Assembly: GCA_013400115.1 (NCBI GenBank)
Contig: VXBP01002352.1
Location: 124,001 to 188,000 of the forward strand
Length of the DNA: 64,000 bases
DNA from: Rhinopomastus cyanomelas
Lineage: Eukaryota > Chordata > Aves > Bucerotiformes > Rhinopomastidae
Direction of reading: 5' to 3'
This document shows positions 22,601-33,547 of this stretch, piece by piece. Under the pieces are notes generated by a model. The model was not told the DNA's origin, made no database searches, and was given only the letters and a program-made list of their open reading frames with translations. Both the position numbers and the translations under genes were made by a program. Position 1 is the stretch's first letter; each line of letters begins with the position of its first letter.

Positions 22601-25600
22601 GGACTCGATGCTCTCCCAGCCCTGGCTGTACCGTGACTGGTTTAGGCAGAGCGAGCTGAAGTGAGGGCTGGTGTAGCACAGGCTTTTGACATTGAAAGTC
22701 ATAGGATCATTCCGACTGCAAAAGGCCCTGGGATCAGAGTCCAACCATCAACCCTACTCTGCAAGGTCACCCCTAAACCAGACCCATCAACACTACATCT
22801 AAGCGACTTTTAAACACATCCAGGGATGGGGACTCGACCACCACCCTGGGCAGCCCAGTCCAGTGCCTGATCACTCAGTCTGTGAACTTCATCTTTCCTG
22901 ATGTCCGGTCTAAACCTCCTCTGCAGAAGCTTGAAGCCCTTCCCTCTGGTTCTGTTGCTAATGACCTGTGAGAAGAGCCCACCACCACCATCTCTCCAGT
23001 GTCCTTTCAGATGTTGTAGAGGATGATGAGGTCTCCCCTAAGCCTCACCTTCCTCAAACTAAATAGCCCCAACTCTCTCAATCTCTCCCTATAATATTTA
23101 TTTTCCAGCTCTCCTTCACCAGCTTCATTGCTCTGCACTTGAATGTCTCCTTTGTGCTGAGGTGCCAAAGACTAAACCCAGTACCCAAGGTGCGGCCTCA
23201 GCAGTGCTGAGCACGGGGGGGCAATCACCTCCTACTCCTGTTGGAAAAACAAAACTGGAAAATCTTCAGAGCCAAAAGTACAGCGTCTCCTCCTGCATGC
23301 TTTTGCATAGGTGAAAGCTTAATATTATTTTAAGGGCTAAAATACTGCTTTGAAAGCTTATTTAGTTTGGAAACAGAGCTAGCTGACAGTCACGAAACAC
23401 TGGGGATGCTGCAGTTTTTGAAATGTTTATTCCCTGTGTAATTCCGTGACATTCCAGGAGCTCTTACAACTCAAGGGACTCTTACAGCCACACGGCAAAG
23501 TTAAACACAGGGTCAGAAGGGGATGTGATAAAATCAAACTGATGTGTGCATGTTTTTAAATGTCTGAACACTTCACATGTGGAGGTGGAAAGTGTGAGGA
23601 GCTTAGAAGGAAGTAGCACAGCTTTTCCTTTAGCCTGTTGGGTGTCACTGCAGGGCAAAACCTCGGACAGAGGAGAGGAAAGAATCTCCTGACAAATCAG
23701 AAGGTGTGAGGTCAAATGCTGATGGGCACCCACTTCACAAAGAACTGAAACACCTGTTCAAATCTGTTTTTATGTAGGAAAATTGTTACAGCCCACTGGT
23801 GTCCATAGGGATTTATTAAACTTGGCTAAGTGTCAGTCTGAATCCAGAAGTTTTCAGTCAGGTGGAAAACTTCTAATTGAAGTCTGTACTCATGGATTTG
23901 GCAGCTTAGTGGATGCCTGTTGGGCTGCTGAAAGGTAATTTTTTCAAATTTTGATGGTGGTCACTCACTAATTTTCAATCACAATGCTCTTTAACTGAAG
24001 TAAAAAGTTCTAGGGTAGAATTTACTGTTGCCTACATAAATAGCAGACTTTGTCATTGCAGAACACTAGGGATTGGAAGGGACCTCAAAAGATCATGTAG
24101 TCCAATCCCTCTGCCAGAGCAGGACCACCTAGACCAAGTCGCACAGGAATTATCAGTTTAAAGTGCAAGTACCTTTCGCCAATAATCCTCCTTGTTGTTA
24201 TCTCTTTGGTTTCTTTTTAATCTCCTCCTCTCTTCGCTGTTCAAACCCGAAAGGTCATTTTAAAGGACGTGGATTCCCTCCTTTATGTGGACACCGATGT
24301 TCTCTTCCTGAGGCCCATCGATGACATCTGGCACATCCTGACGCAGTTCAACTCGACACAGCTCGCTGCCATGGCCCCGGAGCATGAGATACCAAAGATT
24401 GGCTGGTACAGTCGATTTGCACGTCACCCTTATTATGGGACAACTGGAGTCAATTCCGGAGTGATGCTAATGAATTTAACACGGATACGCAACACTCAGT
24501 TCAAGGTGAGAAGAAAAACAGCTGTTGCAGAAAGTAGGGAGTTGTAAAACAGCATCGAATTGTTTTAGGTTAGTAATGTAAAGAATCAGGAAAAACATCA
24601 AATACTTCTTTGGCTACTGAAAGCAATTCTAGTGAAAAGGATTATTAAAACATATGAAACTTCTCCAAGAGGCTGAGGACTTGCAGATGGCTATTAGCAG
24701 TAGGAATAAATGGCCTCTTCAACATGTCATCTTTCCCTTGAAAGAATAAACTCAGAGAGCTGTGGTGCAGCCACCACATTGATTTTTTTAAATTAGGAAG
24801 CTTTGTGCATCTGCTGTAAATAGAGTTTTGTATCCTCCTGCAGACTGAGTGGTTCCATTAGTTGATATCAATGATTTCACTCATTTTTGTCTGGCATCTC
24901 TCCTGTGAAAACCTGTCTCTGTTTCACTGAGCACATAAGCTTGTAAAACCTTTATTTATCCCAAGTGCTTTTGTTCCTCGGTCAAGGCCAAGGGTTTTCT
25001 ACACGGTTACAGGAACAGCTGGAGTAAAATACTCCTTTGTTCTTAATATTGTAATTTCCAGGGAAGGGAAGATCACTTTTACTCTGCAGGTTTTCTGTTT
25101 TATACCTCAGTTTTCACCTTGTCCCTGCTTTTTTGCATTTTCCAACTTTTTTTCTCCCTCCTGTTGCTCAGAATAGAAAGATTGTGAATAGCAGGAGCTG
25201 ACATCAGAGCTGGGCCCAGGAGACCTTGCTTTCCTGTTTAGATAAACAGGAGTGCAGTCAGCTCTTTTGCTCCAGCTCTGTCCAGGTCTAACATTTTCTG
25301 GCAGTTCTTCACTCTTCACCTTGGTACCCAGCATGGCCAGCAGCCTTTTAGATCAGAGAACCACAGAACATTCCAGACTGGAAGGGACCTTGAAAGATCA
25401 TCTAGTCCAATCCCCCTGCCACAGCAGGATCCTGTCTATCAAGTTGCACAGGAACATATCCACGCGGGTTTAAACGTCTCCAGAGAAGGAGACTCCACAA
25501 CCCCCCTGGGCAGCCCCTTCCAGTGCTCTGTCACCCTCACTGGGAAGAAGTCCCTTCTGATATTGATGTGGAACCTCCTCTGTTCCAGCTCACACCCATT

Positions 25601-28600
25601 GCCCTTTGTCCTATCACTGGGTGCCACTGAGCAGAGCCCAGCTCCATCCTCCTGACACCCCTCATTAATAAGGTAACCCCTCATTTTCCTTTTTCCCAAG
25701 CTGAAAATAACCAGCTCCCTCAGCCTTTCTTCATCAGGGAGATGTTCCACTCCCTCCATCGTCTTTGTTGTGCGAGTGCCACGCTGGGAATCATAGCACC
25801 ATGTGCAGTACTAACCTATCACTTGTTTTCCTGCCTTGCAGAACAGCATGATACCGACTGGTTTGACTTGGGAGGAAATGTTATACCCATTATACCAAAA
25901 GTACAAAAATTACATTACATGGGGAGACCAGGATTTACTAAACATCATTTTTTACTTTAACCCAGGTAAGTAGTGATTCCTGAAGTCGTGATTATCTGTG
26001 TTAAGAACACTGATTGAACTTGAAAGGTTTATTGTAAACCAGTAGTTGTTCTTTCCCTTGAATATGTTTTCTGGAGATTCTGGGACTATAAGGAACTGTC
26101 ATTTAGTGATCAAACACAGGACTGAAGTTGAGGTTGTACATGTGCCCATGAGCATCACTGGACCAGGACTAGCTGAAAAATTTCTGGTTTCAAGTGTTTA
26201 TCTGAAGTTGCCAAATGTTGTCCAAAGCTTTGCTTTGTTTTCTGAAATTCAGCTGAGTTCTGATACTTAAGCAAACAAGTACCAAAGCTGCTAGGAGCAG
26301 AAAAGGGGCATAGCCACTGGAGCATCTCCTCTGAAGTTGCCTTCCCCTCACTGAGAGTTGCTTTCTGAGAAAGGTGCTTCCACTGGAATGGTCCAGCCTC
26401 AGCAACTACCAGGATGGTGTCACCTGTTTGCTGCTGCTCACACTTGTGCATTTTCTCGTGTGTTCCACTTGCTCTGCACTGTGAGGAGCTGTGGAGGATG
26501 AACAGACTCCCTGCAGACCTCGTTCTGAGAGAGCAGATGACATAACCCACCTGTCCTAGTGCAGACAAGCGTGACCAATCCATGTGTACTTGTCAGCACA
26601 GCAAAGTGTCCTATTTGATCCCTCCTGTCCCTCTCGCTCAGCGCCACCATAAACAACTTGTTAAGATGTTTGGTTTGTGCTTTGGTTCCTCTCCAATTGG
26701 AGTCACATTCTCACGAGTGTGAGTTTCCAAGGAACTGGAAACTTTGGGCAGCTTTTTTTTTTTCCCTTTTTCCATGAATGTTGAGACAATTTCTGGAAGT
26801 TCAGCCCCTTGTAAGTGTTTTGCACTGATCACACAGAAATTACTTCAGGCGCTTCCAAAACCAGTAACATCTGAGAGAAGCCAGGGTTTAAAAACTTCAG
26901 CTTAGTACGTGCTTCTCAGAGAGGCTGAGAACCTTACTCCACGCTTCTGAAGGCTTGCTGCCTACTCATTCTTAATTTTCTTTGTTTCCTCTGTGCCCTT
27001 ATATTCCCTCAAGTGATTTCAAGAACAGAGTAAGTTTGGATTTATCTTTATTTACTCCATTCCCTCTTCTTTATTCTCCAAGGAGCCATAGGGTAGGTAA
27101 TTGAATATTACCCACGTCCAAGCAAATAAAAGGAGAGAGCAAAAGCACAGCAACAAGTTAACATCTGCAGACAGATGTCAAACGTCGGTGTCCCTGGGAC
27201 ACCACATTATAACCCTCAGTCTTAGGGAAAAAACAAACTGGAAGAAATCTTTGTTAGGAAATCTGAACATTCATTTCTTTATGGAAATTAATTCATGGAA
27301 GTGGGGTTTGCTTATGTGACTGATCTAGGAAGTCAACCACTCAAGCTAGTAACTTAAGTGCGGATTTAAAAACCCAGAGACTTCAAAAATACTTGAGTTT
27401 TGTGCTGTGTTCTCTATCAAATCCACATGTGGAGACTCAACTCTGCACTGTCGCCTGTCTTTTTCTTGTAACTGGTAAACAATGTTTTGCAAGTTACATA
27501 ACATCAGACTGCAAAGAAAAGGAAACAAAAGACCTGGATGCAATTAAAACAGAAAACTAGACTTTCCTGAGGAGCTCAGCTGCTGGATTGTTGACTCTGG
27601 AAGGGGATGGAATCAGCCAAGACTGCTGCAGGGGGGTTTTTTAAATAGATGCACAGGCCTGTGTGCCCTGGAGCCTGAAGAGATGCCCCTTGTTACCATC
27701 TGCAGAGGATGTTGTGGCAATTAACAGACTCAAAGGCTCATGGGGCCACTAGAGCTGTAGTCGAGCTGTAACAGCACAAAATGCACAAAAATGTGATGGT
27801 GAGGAGAGGATCAAGAATTCTCAGGTGACCTGTACTAAAGTTAACAAGCACCTGATGACATCCTTTACCCAGTGACCTGCTGATGAGCTGTGCTTGCAGA
27901 CAGAGAGGATCCCCATCAAGTGTAACAGAGTTTGGATCAAGTATTACTGCCCTTCCTCCCCTTTCTGTGACACTGGGGAGCAGTAATTGAGAATGTGTGA
28001 TATGTCAGACTGAACATACAGCCCATCCTTTCTGGAGCAGTCTCCTGCTGGACAGGCCTTAAGGGAAGAAATATTTCAGAAAGTTTTTCTCTTATTCTTC
28101 AAGAGCCATGTGGGATCAGCTGCAGACTTCCTGGGAAGCCTGGAAAGGCCAAGACCTGCTGGCATCGTGCATAAGTCATTGTACTCTGTTTCTGAAGTGG
28201 AACAGGGACTGGTTTGATTTGTTGTAAACGTATTGCTGATACTGGGGGTGCACAGAGAAAGTTTAAAAGGAGAAATGAGTAGGAGAAAGGAGGTGAAAGC
28301 CCTTTTGAGAAAGAAGGCTCACCTTTAAATAAGCTAGAGCTGTGAAATTAATGAATGATGACTCTTAAAAGGACTGTGGATAAAACACACTACCTCTTGC
28401 ACACTGTGGTATCTCAGTATGACAGATTATCCTGGCTCCAGTGAAAGCTTCTGCAGGAAAACTTCAGATCTGCTTCACCAGCTTTCCCAGAAAGACCCAG
28501 GGCTTTACTTCACCCTCACTCTGCCCTATGTGCTTTCTTCACATCTCTAACTCCAGAAACTTCTATCTAGGGCAGGGGACCCTGGAAAGCGCTTCTCTCT

Positions 28601-29597
28601 GGGTTTGATGCTCCCTTGGTTTATGTTTGCACCCAGCCTCTGAGTTCTTTTTGTTAGTTCAGATCTAACAGTGCTGAGATTTCTCTAGTCATCCGCTGAG
28701 GGAAGGAAGCGTCTTGGTCTAGCTGCTACTTGGGGTATCTGCACAAGAACAAACTGGAATTTTGCCAGTCATTGGCCCCAGATTTTTCCCAGAAGCTGGG
28801 TTTAAGTTCTCATAACTCTTGTTTGGTGTCTTCTTCCTTCTTTCCTCCCACCCCTTGTCTCCCCTGACCGATGCTGGCAGAGTGTCTCTATGTCTTCCCC
28901 TGCCAGTGGAACTACCGCCCTGATCACTGTATGTACGGAAGCAACTGCAAAGGTGCAGAAGAAGAAGGTGTCTCTGTTCTGCATGGCAACAGAGGTGTCT
29001 ACCATGACGACAAGCAGCCTACGTTCAAGGCACTCTATGAAGTCATACGTGATGTAAGTCTTCTGTCTCCCTTTCCTTTCAGCATAGACTTAACCCTTCC
29101 AGATGGCTTTTCCAGGCCGAGCAGGGCTCCGTACCCATCACACACATCATGACAAGCTTGATTGGCCCTCTGCTGTCTTAAGCTGCATGAAATGTTCCTC
29201 CTTCATATTAGAGCAAACTCCTAATCCAAAAGGCTCATGATTTGCTGTTCTGTAATACTGGAGGTGGAAAAAAGTGTTTGAACTGAGTTCTGCTGATGTT
29301 GATGCTGCAGTTTTGATCCATGGAGGCCTAATGAGAACTTGTCCTCTTATCTCACTAGTTATGGTGTGTAACTAGTGAAAACTAATAATTCTTTTTTGCA
29401 ATCTTTCTCTTTAGTTCCCATTTGAAGACAATCTCTTCCAGTCTTTGTACTACCCTCTGCAGTCGAAGTTTCTGGATACGGTGCACACTTTGTGTGGGAG
29501 AATTCCACAAGTGTTCTTGAAGCAAATTGAGAAAACTATGAAGAAAGTGTATGAAAACCGAGTCATCGTCTACTTGGGGGCCAACCACAGATACTAA
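10514..29597 (+). CDS. GXYLT2: GXYLT2, glucoside alpha-1,3-xylosyltransferase 2 (complete)
   Basis: This enzyme transfers xylose from UDP-xylose to O-linked glucose on EGF repeats, including those of Notch, in the secretory pathway. Seven coding exons join in frame: 10514-10692, 17924-18113, 18317-18448, 24254-24505, 25842-25965, 28881-29053 and 29415-29597, giving 410 residues and a TAA stop. Residues 1-6 are a short cytosolic tail, about 7-25 a hydrophobic signal anchor, about 26-75 a Pro/Arg-rich stem, and about 78-405 a family 8-type glycosyltransferase domain. The DxD metal-binding motif is D180-T181-D182 in LLYVDTDVLF. N-glycosylation sequons are at N200 and N241. The stem looks shorter than in human (about 443 residues from memory). 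GXYLT1 is a close paralogue; the position between SHQ1 and PPP4R2 decides for GXYLT2. Confidence 0.95.
10769..10831 (+). repeat. 21-bp tandem repeat, three copies
   Basis: Three tandem units start with gtggttggtagc at 10769, 10790 and 10811. The second halves differ slightly. The array lies in GXYLT2 intron 1, 76 bases after the exon 1 donor, at the edge of the CpG island. Confidence 0.85.
11228..11537 (+). mobile_element. CR1 copy (older subfamily) in GXYLT2 intron 1
   Basis: It contains tgcaactacctgaaaaga, aactgcctcaagttgcacca, ggaacaggctgcctggagag and a tail ttcccaacctaaacaattct. The sequence is well diverged from the younger copies. Confidence 0.8.
12785..12864 (+). mobile_element. CR1 tail fragment
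   Basis: It contains gatcttgatgatcttaaagt and ttcaaccaacaagatactgt, a short old tail. Confidence 0.6.
13655..14183 (+). mobile_element. CR1 LINE 3' end with intact ORF2 tail frame
   Basis: A sense copy whose ORF2 C-terminus is still open: LEYYIQFWATQFKETELLER, HRALKMMKGVERLPDEESLR and [20 protein letters not shown], ending FLCDLI. The 3' end closes with ccctaatgttctgtgattc. The open frame suggests a fairly young insertion. Confidence 0.9.
16080..16690. promoter_or_regulatory. Candidate conserved non-coding element in GXYLT2 intron 1
   Basis: This CR1-free block is rich in homeodomain-type cores: ctaattattc, ggtttaattaag, taatgattaattg and ctcaattaag. It also has several balanced, non-repetitive motifs. 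This composition is typical of vertebrate developmental enhancers. A second cluster (aaaattaattaactg) lies at 17096-17110. No conservation data were available, so the call rests on composition alone. Confidence 0.35.
17561..17894 (+). mobile_element. CR1 copy just upstream of GXYLT2 exon 2
   Basis: It runs from ctctacaactacctaaaagg to ttatgattctttgattct. Its end is about 30 bases before the exon 2 acceptor. Confidence 0.85.
17924..18113 (+). CDS. GXYLT2: GXYLT2 exon 2 (residues 60-123)
   Basis: The acceptor follows a T-rich tract ending TTTTCAG; the donor is AAGAAG|GTAAGT. It encodes the start of the catalytic domain, HLAVVACGDRLEETLIMLKS, and FHIFAEDSLKPEFEKK. A CR1 element ends about 30 bases upstream. 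Confidence 0.95.
18317..18448 (+). CDS. GXYLT2: GXYLT2 exon 3 (residues 124-167)
   Basis: A 132-base in-phase exon with acceptor TCTTTCAG and donor CCG|GTAAGG. It encodes LKEWPSSYTKKFDYTIYPIT through KPCAAQRLFLP. Confidence 0.95.
18449..19029 (+). other. Start of GXYLT2 intron 3
   Basis: Unique intron sequence with no recognised feature before the CR1 tail at 19030. Confidence 0.5.
19030..19252 (+). mobile_element. CR1 3' fragment
   Basis: It contains aaacttcttcccagtgaggg, ctgcccagccgggttgtgg and the complete tail ending ctgatgttctgtgattctgt. Confidence 0.9.
19253..21453 (+). other. GXYLT2 intron 3, middle part
   Basis: About 2.2 kb of intron with no coding potential, repeat or RNA gene that I could recognise. 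Confidence 0.5.
21454..22012 (-). mobile_element. CR1 copy, antisense
   Basis: It runs from aatcacagaattactgagac through ttcctgacatccaacctaac to cagtgctcagtacaggggga. This is an older subfamily by its sequence. Confidence 0.85.
22698..23241 (-). mobile_element. CR1 copy, antisense
   Basis: It runs from gtcataggatcattccgact through taagcctcaccttcctcaaa to cagtgctgagcacgggggg. It is diverged from the other copies. Confidence 0.85.
24059..24152 (-). mobile_element. CR1 3' end, antisense, just upstream of GXYLT2 exon 4
   Basis: It contains aacactagggattggaaggg and gtagtccaatccctctgcc, a young-looking antisense tail that ends about 100 bases before exon 4. Confidence 0.9.
24254..24505 (+). CDS. 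GXYLT2: GXYLT2 exon 4 with DxD motif (residues 168-251)
   Basis: A 252-base exon encoding VILKDVDSLLYVDTDVLFLR, the nucleotide-sugar and metal site (D180-T-D182), then MAPEHEIPKIGWYSRFARHP and GVNSGVMLMNLTRI. The acceptor CCGAAAG is weak, but family similarity and phase fix it. The donor is TTCAAG|GTGAGA. Confidence 0.95.
25352..25792 (-). mobile_element. CR1 LINE, antisense, just upstream of GXYLT2 exon 5
   Basis: It starts accacagaacattccagact. The minus strand keeps an ORF2 tail frame ([40 protein letters not shown]). It ends about 50 bases before exon 5. Confidence 0.9.
25842..25965 (+). CDS. GXYLT2: GXYLT2 exon 5 (residues 252-292)
   Basis: The acceptor is CCTTGCAG and the donor CCCAG|GTAAGT. 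It encodes NSMIPTGLTWEEMLYPLYQK and ITWGDQDLLNIIFYFNP, with the conserved WGDQD segment. A CR1 copy in reverse orientation ends about 50 bases upstream. Confidence 0.95.
25966..28880 (+). other. GXYLT2 intron 5
   Basis: A 2.9-kb intron with no CR1 copy and no recognised RNA gene or exon. It includes a T-run at 26752-26763. Confidence 0.5.
28881..29053 (+). CDS. GXYLT2: GXYLT2 exon 6 (residues 293-350)
   Basis: The acceptor is GCTGGCAG and the donor CGTGAT|GTAAGT. It encodes ECLYVFPCQWNYRPDHCMYG and VSVLHGNRGVYHDDKQPTF; the cysteines and the HGNRG motif are conserved in the family. Confidence 0.95.
29415..29597 (+). CDS. GXYLT2: GXYLT2 exon 7 with stop (residues 351-410)
   Basis: The acceptor is TCTCTTTAG. 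The exon encodes FPFEDNLFQSLYYPLQSKFL, TVHTLCGRIPQVFLKQIEKT and the C-terminus VIVYLGANHRY before TAA at 29595-29597. Confidence 0.95.
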   Translation, partial: FPFEDNLFQSLYYPLQSKFLDTVHTLCGRIPQVFLKQIEKTMKKVYENRVIVYLGANHRY

Positions 29598-30479
29598 AAG
29601 TAGCTTTATTTTTACACAAGAATTTTGCATTCTTTCAGCCCCATCTCATGAAGCCTAGAAACGAAGAGTCTGGACTCCTTTACTGAAGCTCAGAACTGAA
29701 ATCTTTTCCTTATGTGATTTCCTAACCACCTCTGAAATTGTGAAACCAGGGGAAATCCCAGAAGTCTACCTAAACTGCCTTTTCTTAGGCCTTTTGTGCT
29801 CTTCCCATGTTGACTCTTGGTTACAACAGGGAGAGGTGATGATTCTCACTTTCATTTGGTGAGTTTACTCTGGTTATTTGTTTAAGTTACCACTGTATTC
29901 ACTGTACATCTTCTGAAGCTGCACAAAACTGATCTTAGTCTCGACAAGCCACGGTCTGAGCTGTGGAACACAGGGAGTGTAACTGTTGGACTGACAGAGC
30001 AGAGATTCCTGACTGCCATGAGAATGGGAAACTACAGAAGAGATCACTGGTATGATAGGATGAGCTAGAACTTACCATAGGAAAGCATTTCTGTCCTGTT
30101 ATTCTCCACGTGTAGGGCCTAAGATTTCTCGTAGGGAGATGGAAGTGCCTATTTACTTTGTATTTTACAGCACTTTTTGTCTAGTGATTGTTCTTCTGCT
30201 CTTCAGTAGTTTTGTGAGGGCTTCTCGTGAAGGGCTTGGAAGGAAAATAATTGCAGCTTTGCTAGGAAAGCACCGTATAAAAGAAGTGGGAGTATGTGCA
30301 GTGGAAGCTGTGGCACCTGCACAGCTAATGGAGAGCAGCAAGAGAAGCCTTCCCTGCGTGGGGTACGCTCCTGGTCTTCTCCTCCAGTCTCCTCCAGCTT
30401 TCAGAATATATTTGTTAACCTGGTAACGTGGATTACCTTAGACACAGTCCAAGAGCGTTGCAAATGGAGTACAAACCCA

Positions 30480-31030
30480 GGTACTATTGATCTGTTTCCC
30501 CCTTTAATTAATTCTCCTTAATTGCTATTTACTGCACATTAATCGTGTTAGGCCACCAACAGCCTTCTTCCTCCGCTGCCTTGGGGGACTGCAGATGCTG
30601 CCTCAGACTCTCTTTTTCTGCTTTGCCAGAAGCCTAGGGCACAGAAATGTATTTCTGCCTTGCACTTGTGTTCCTGGGACTGAGGAGTTCTATGCTTGGC
30701 TCATAATTAGTAGCCTTAAGGTGAAAGAGAGTGCAGGCTGGCTTCCATGTTCGTTTAAAATACTTCATTTAGTTAGTTCACCTACAGTGTGTGCAGACAA
30801 GAGCTTACTGCAGTAGCTGAGAGGTGCTTGGGACAAGTCTCTGAGGAGCTGAAGGCAAGGCCACTCTTAGCAGTGGGATCCAGAGGGCATTTTCTAAGAG
30901 TCATCCCTGAGCGGGGCGTGCAGGCGAATGCCTGAAGAAAACAGCCGAGAGAATGAACTTAGTTTCCAGGTCTGTTCAGCAAAACTATTGGCCATTAATT
31001 GCAACTACTCACTTTTATATCTAACAGGGA
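30480..31030. promoter_or_regulatory. Candidate conserved block downstream of GXYLT2 stop
   Basis: It contains ctttaattaattctccttaa, cattaatcgtgttagg, cataattagtag and ggccattaattgc within 550 repeat-free bases. It could be part of the 3' UTR or a regulatory element; the evidence is composition only. Confidence 0.25.
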
Positions 31031-33412
31031 AAGTAGAGAGGGGTGAGGAGAGTGAGATACATGAGGCTTTTCTCTAATGAAAGGAAAAGTAATACAGCTT
31101 GCATCTCCTGTGCCCTAACATACATGTTTGGGGTGTGTAGATGAGGGAAAGGATACATTTCCTAAGGGAAAAAAAGCAACATTTCTGATGAATTTAAGTT
31201 TGGAGAGTTTCTGCTCTGTCCAGTTAGTGCTGACTCACAGCTTCAAGAGAAAACAGACTCTGAGAACGTTTAGCTTGCACATTCCCCTCTCCTAGTCTCT
31301 CTCCTCTCTCTTCATGAGAAGAGGGGAGAACACAGGCCTGGCTGGTATCAAAGTGCCAACACGCTTTTTCCGAACACTAGAGGATGGGAATGGCCATGAC
31401 AAATCCATGCGTGCCAGGCAAGCCACACGACACAGCAAACAGCATCTGAGGAGAGGAGGTGTTAGGAATGACGCTCGGGATAAGGGGTGGACGCTTTCAG
31501 CCCCGGCAGCTCCGCTGCCGCTCTGTGTTGGCCGCCGTGACGAACAGAAACGCCTGGTGTTTGCACCTCGAGCCACAGCTTGTGCCTGTTTCCTGCTCGG
31601 ATCTGGTACCTTGCGGCTGTTGCCATGTAAGTGAAAATGAGCGTGTAAAGGTCAGAGGCATCTCTGCATCTGTTTCGATTGGGATGCCCAGAAAGGCGTT
31701 TAAAGTTCAGCGGGACATGTTTCTGCCTCTCACAGCTCACTTTAGTTTTTTCCATTTTCACCTGAAATTTCAGTTGTGGATAAAAAATGACGGGATGTTT
31801 CTGGCTACAGAGTCTGAAAGCAGAACCCAAATGAACCTTGAAGACATCAGAGCTGAAGGTGATGAAAAGAGAATCCAACATGCTGCTTTACAAGGTTTAA
31901 GCTGACATCAGCCTAACCTAGGAGAGAGAAACCTTTTAGGTTAGCGACTTGTAAAGAGTTTTAGCTGCTTTTAGATCTTTATTTTCAAGGGTGACTGTAG
32001 GTCAAATGAGGTGCCTGCTGGGCCCTCTGAATTCCTCATTCCTCTGGTATCTACAAGCCTCACAAAGCAGCAGAGCACAAGTCTTGTTGCGCAGACAGAG
32101 AATTGCAGCTCTGGTGCTGAGCCTCTGGAGTCGAGGAGGCGGGGGCTGTGTAAGCTGTGATTCAGCAGAACCCTGCAACGACGGGACATTGAAATGAAGG
32201 AAGGGTATTGATTATTGCTTATGGAAAGATTAGAGATGAAACCAGCTTTTTATGTTTACAGGCGGTGCTACACGATGTTTCGAGAGAGCCGTGTTGTGCT
32301 CTCAACAGCTAGTAAAATACATGACGTGTATGCTTTAACTTGAAGACTTTCATTAAGGTAATACCAGCTTGCGGGAAGGATGGGGGAGGTTCCCCCTTGG
32401 CTGTGCTTTTTCTGATGGGAAGAAAAAAGCTGTAAACTTGAGCTCTCCAAAGCGTTTAAAACATATATGTAACTGATTTTTTGGTTGTTAGAATTATTAA
32501 TTTATATTGTTATTGCAGCTTCCAAAACTGAGTTATCTTTCGGGTTTGACAGTAGTTGATTCTAATATCAATCTTACTTAGAAACCAGTTTGCATTCATG
32601 TTTTGTTCTTGTGGCTAATTTGGTGTTAATTTGCCTTTGTTTATTTTCATAATGGGGTGTGTAAATACTTTTATAGACTTTATGTCTTCATTTCTCCTTC
32701 CTCTCCTGCGTTTTAGTTATTTCCAGTGGTATAAAGCAACCAAAATCACAGCCTGAGCAGTGCCGTTGTAATGCAGGGGGGAAACAAAACCAGAGTGAGA
32801 GCTCTGGTGTATGAAAGGAAAAGAATCACCTTTCACACTGGGAAGGACACAGCAGGGTGTGGGCCAGAGACCTGCACCCAGGTTACCTGAACCAGAACCC
32901 CATCCCAGCGCAGGTCTGATGCTCTGCTCTGCAGTCAGTAGGTCTGCGTGCAGCGCGTAAGGTTAAAGCACGTAACCAGTCCTTGCTGTAGCAGCACCGA
33001 ACACCCAGGTGTTGAATTTGCTGTATTATACTTGAACTCCCCCAAGAGAGACAAATAAAACAGGGGCTTTATGTGAAGAGCTGCTGAGCACCTTCTTTCA
33101 GCCCAAAGCCACTTAAGGAAGCATCAGGCTACCAGCCCAACAATGAGCTGCAGGAGTGTTTGGTTGCATCATTTATAGAATGAGAGAGTTTTTCTAGGCT
33201 GTTTGCCTGCAGAGCCAGTGGCTTTGATAGCTGCACTGTCACTTGGGTGTGCTCTGTGTGTGACTGCACAGCCAGGGCAGACCTGTAAAGAACTCTGCAC
33301 CTCTTCTCTAGCTGCCCGGGTATTTTTACTTGACAAGTGCACCAATTGTTTTTAACTCCCAAGGAGGCCTAGCAGTGCATTTCTGTGTTAAGATCCGTTG
33401 GCTTGCAGTACC

Positions 33413-33418
33413 AATAAA
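33413..33418 (+). terminator. GXYLT2: Candidate GXYLT2 polyadenylation signal
   Basis: AATAAA is followed by a GT/T-rich stretch (gtgagttttg, then ttttgtgtctgtg) within about 90 bases. It is a candidate only; AATAAA at 33054 is an alternative. Confidence 0.3.
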
Positions 33419-33547
33419 AATGAAGTTTTAAGCAAGCTCTGTGAGTTTTGATCATTTTATTTTCAATGTAAGATTTTAAAGAGAAGATTTTTGTGTCTGT
33501 GCACTGGGTCTGGTTAGGATGGGGCTTTAGTGATGTTAGGGTGTGCA

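Larger units (their letters stand above)
29598..33420 (+). other. GXYLT2: GXYLT2 3' UTR and downstream sequence
   Basis: No further coding exon is visible after the stop. The first AATAAA signals noticed are at 33054-33059 and 33413-33418; the latter is followed by T/GT-rich sequence. If one of these is used the 3' UTR is about 3.5-3.8 kb, but ATTAAA-type or other nearer signals cannot be excluded. CR1 sequence begins shortly after, at about 33548. Confidence 0.35.

Noticed and set aside
10514..29597. Assignment as GXYLT1
   Set aside because: The paralogues are similar, but the flanking genes SHQ1 and PPP4R2 are the neighbours of GXYLT2.
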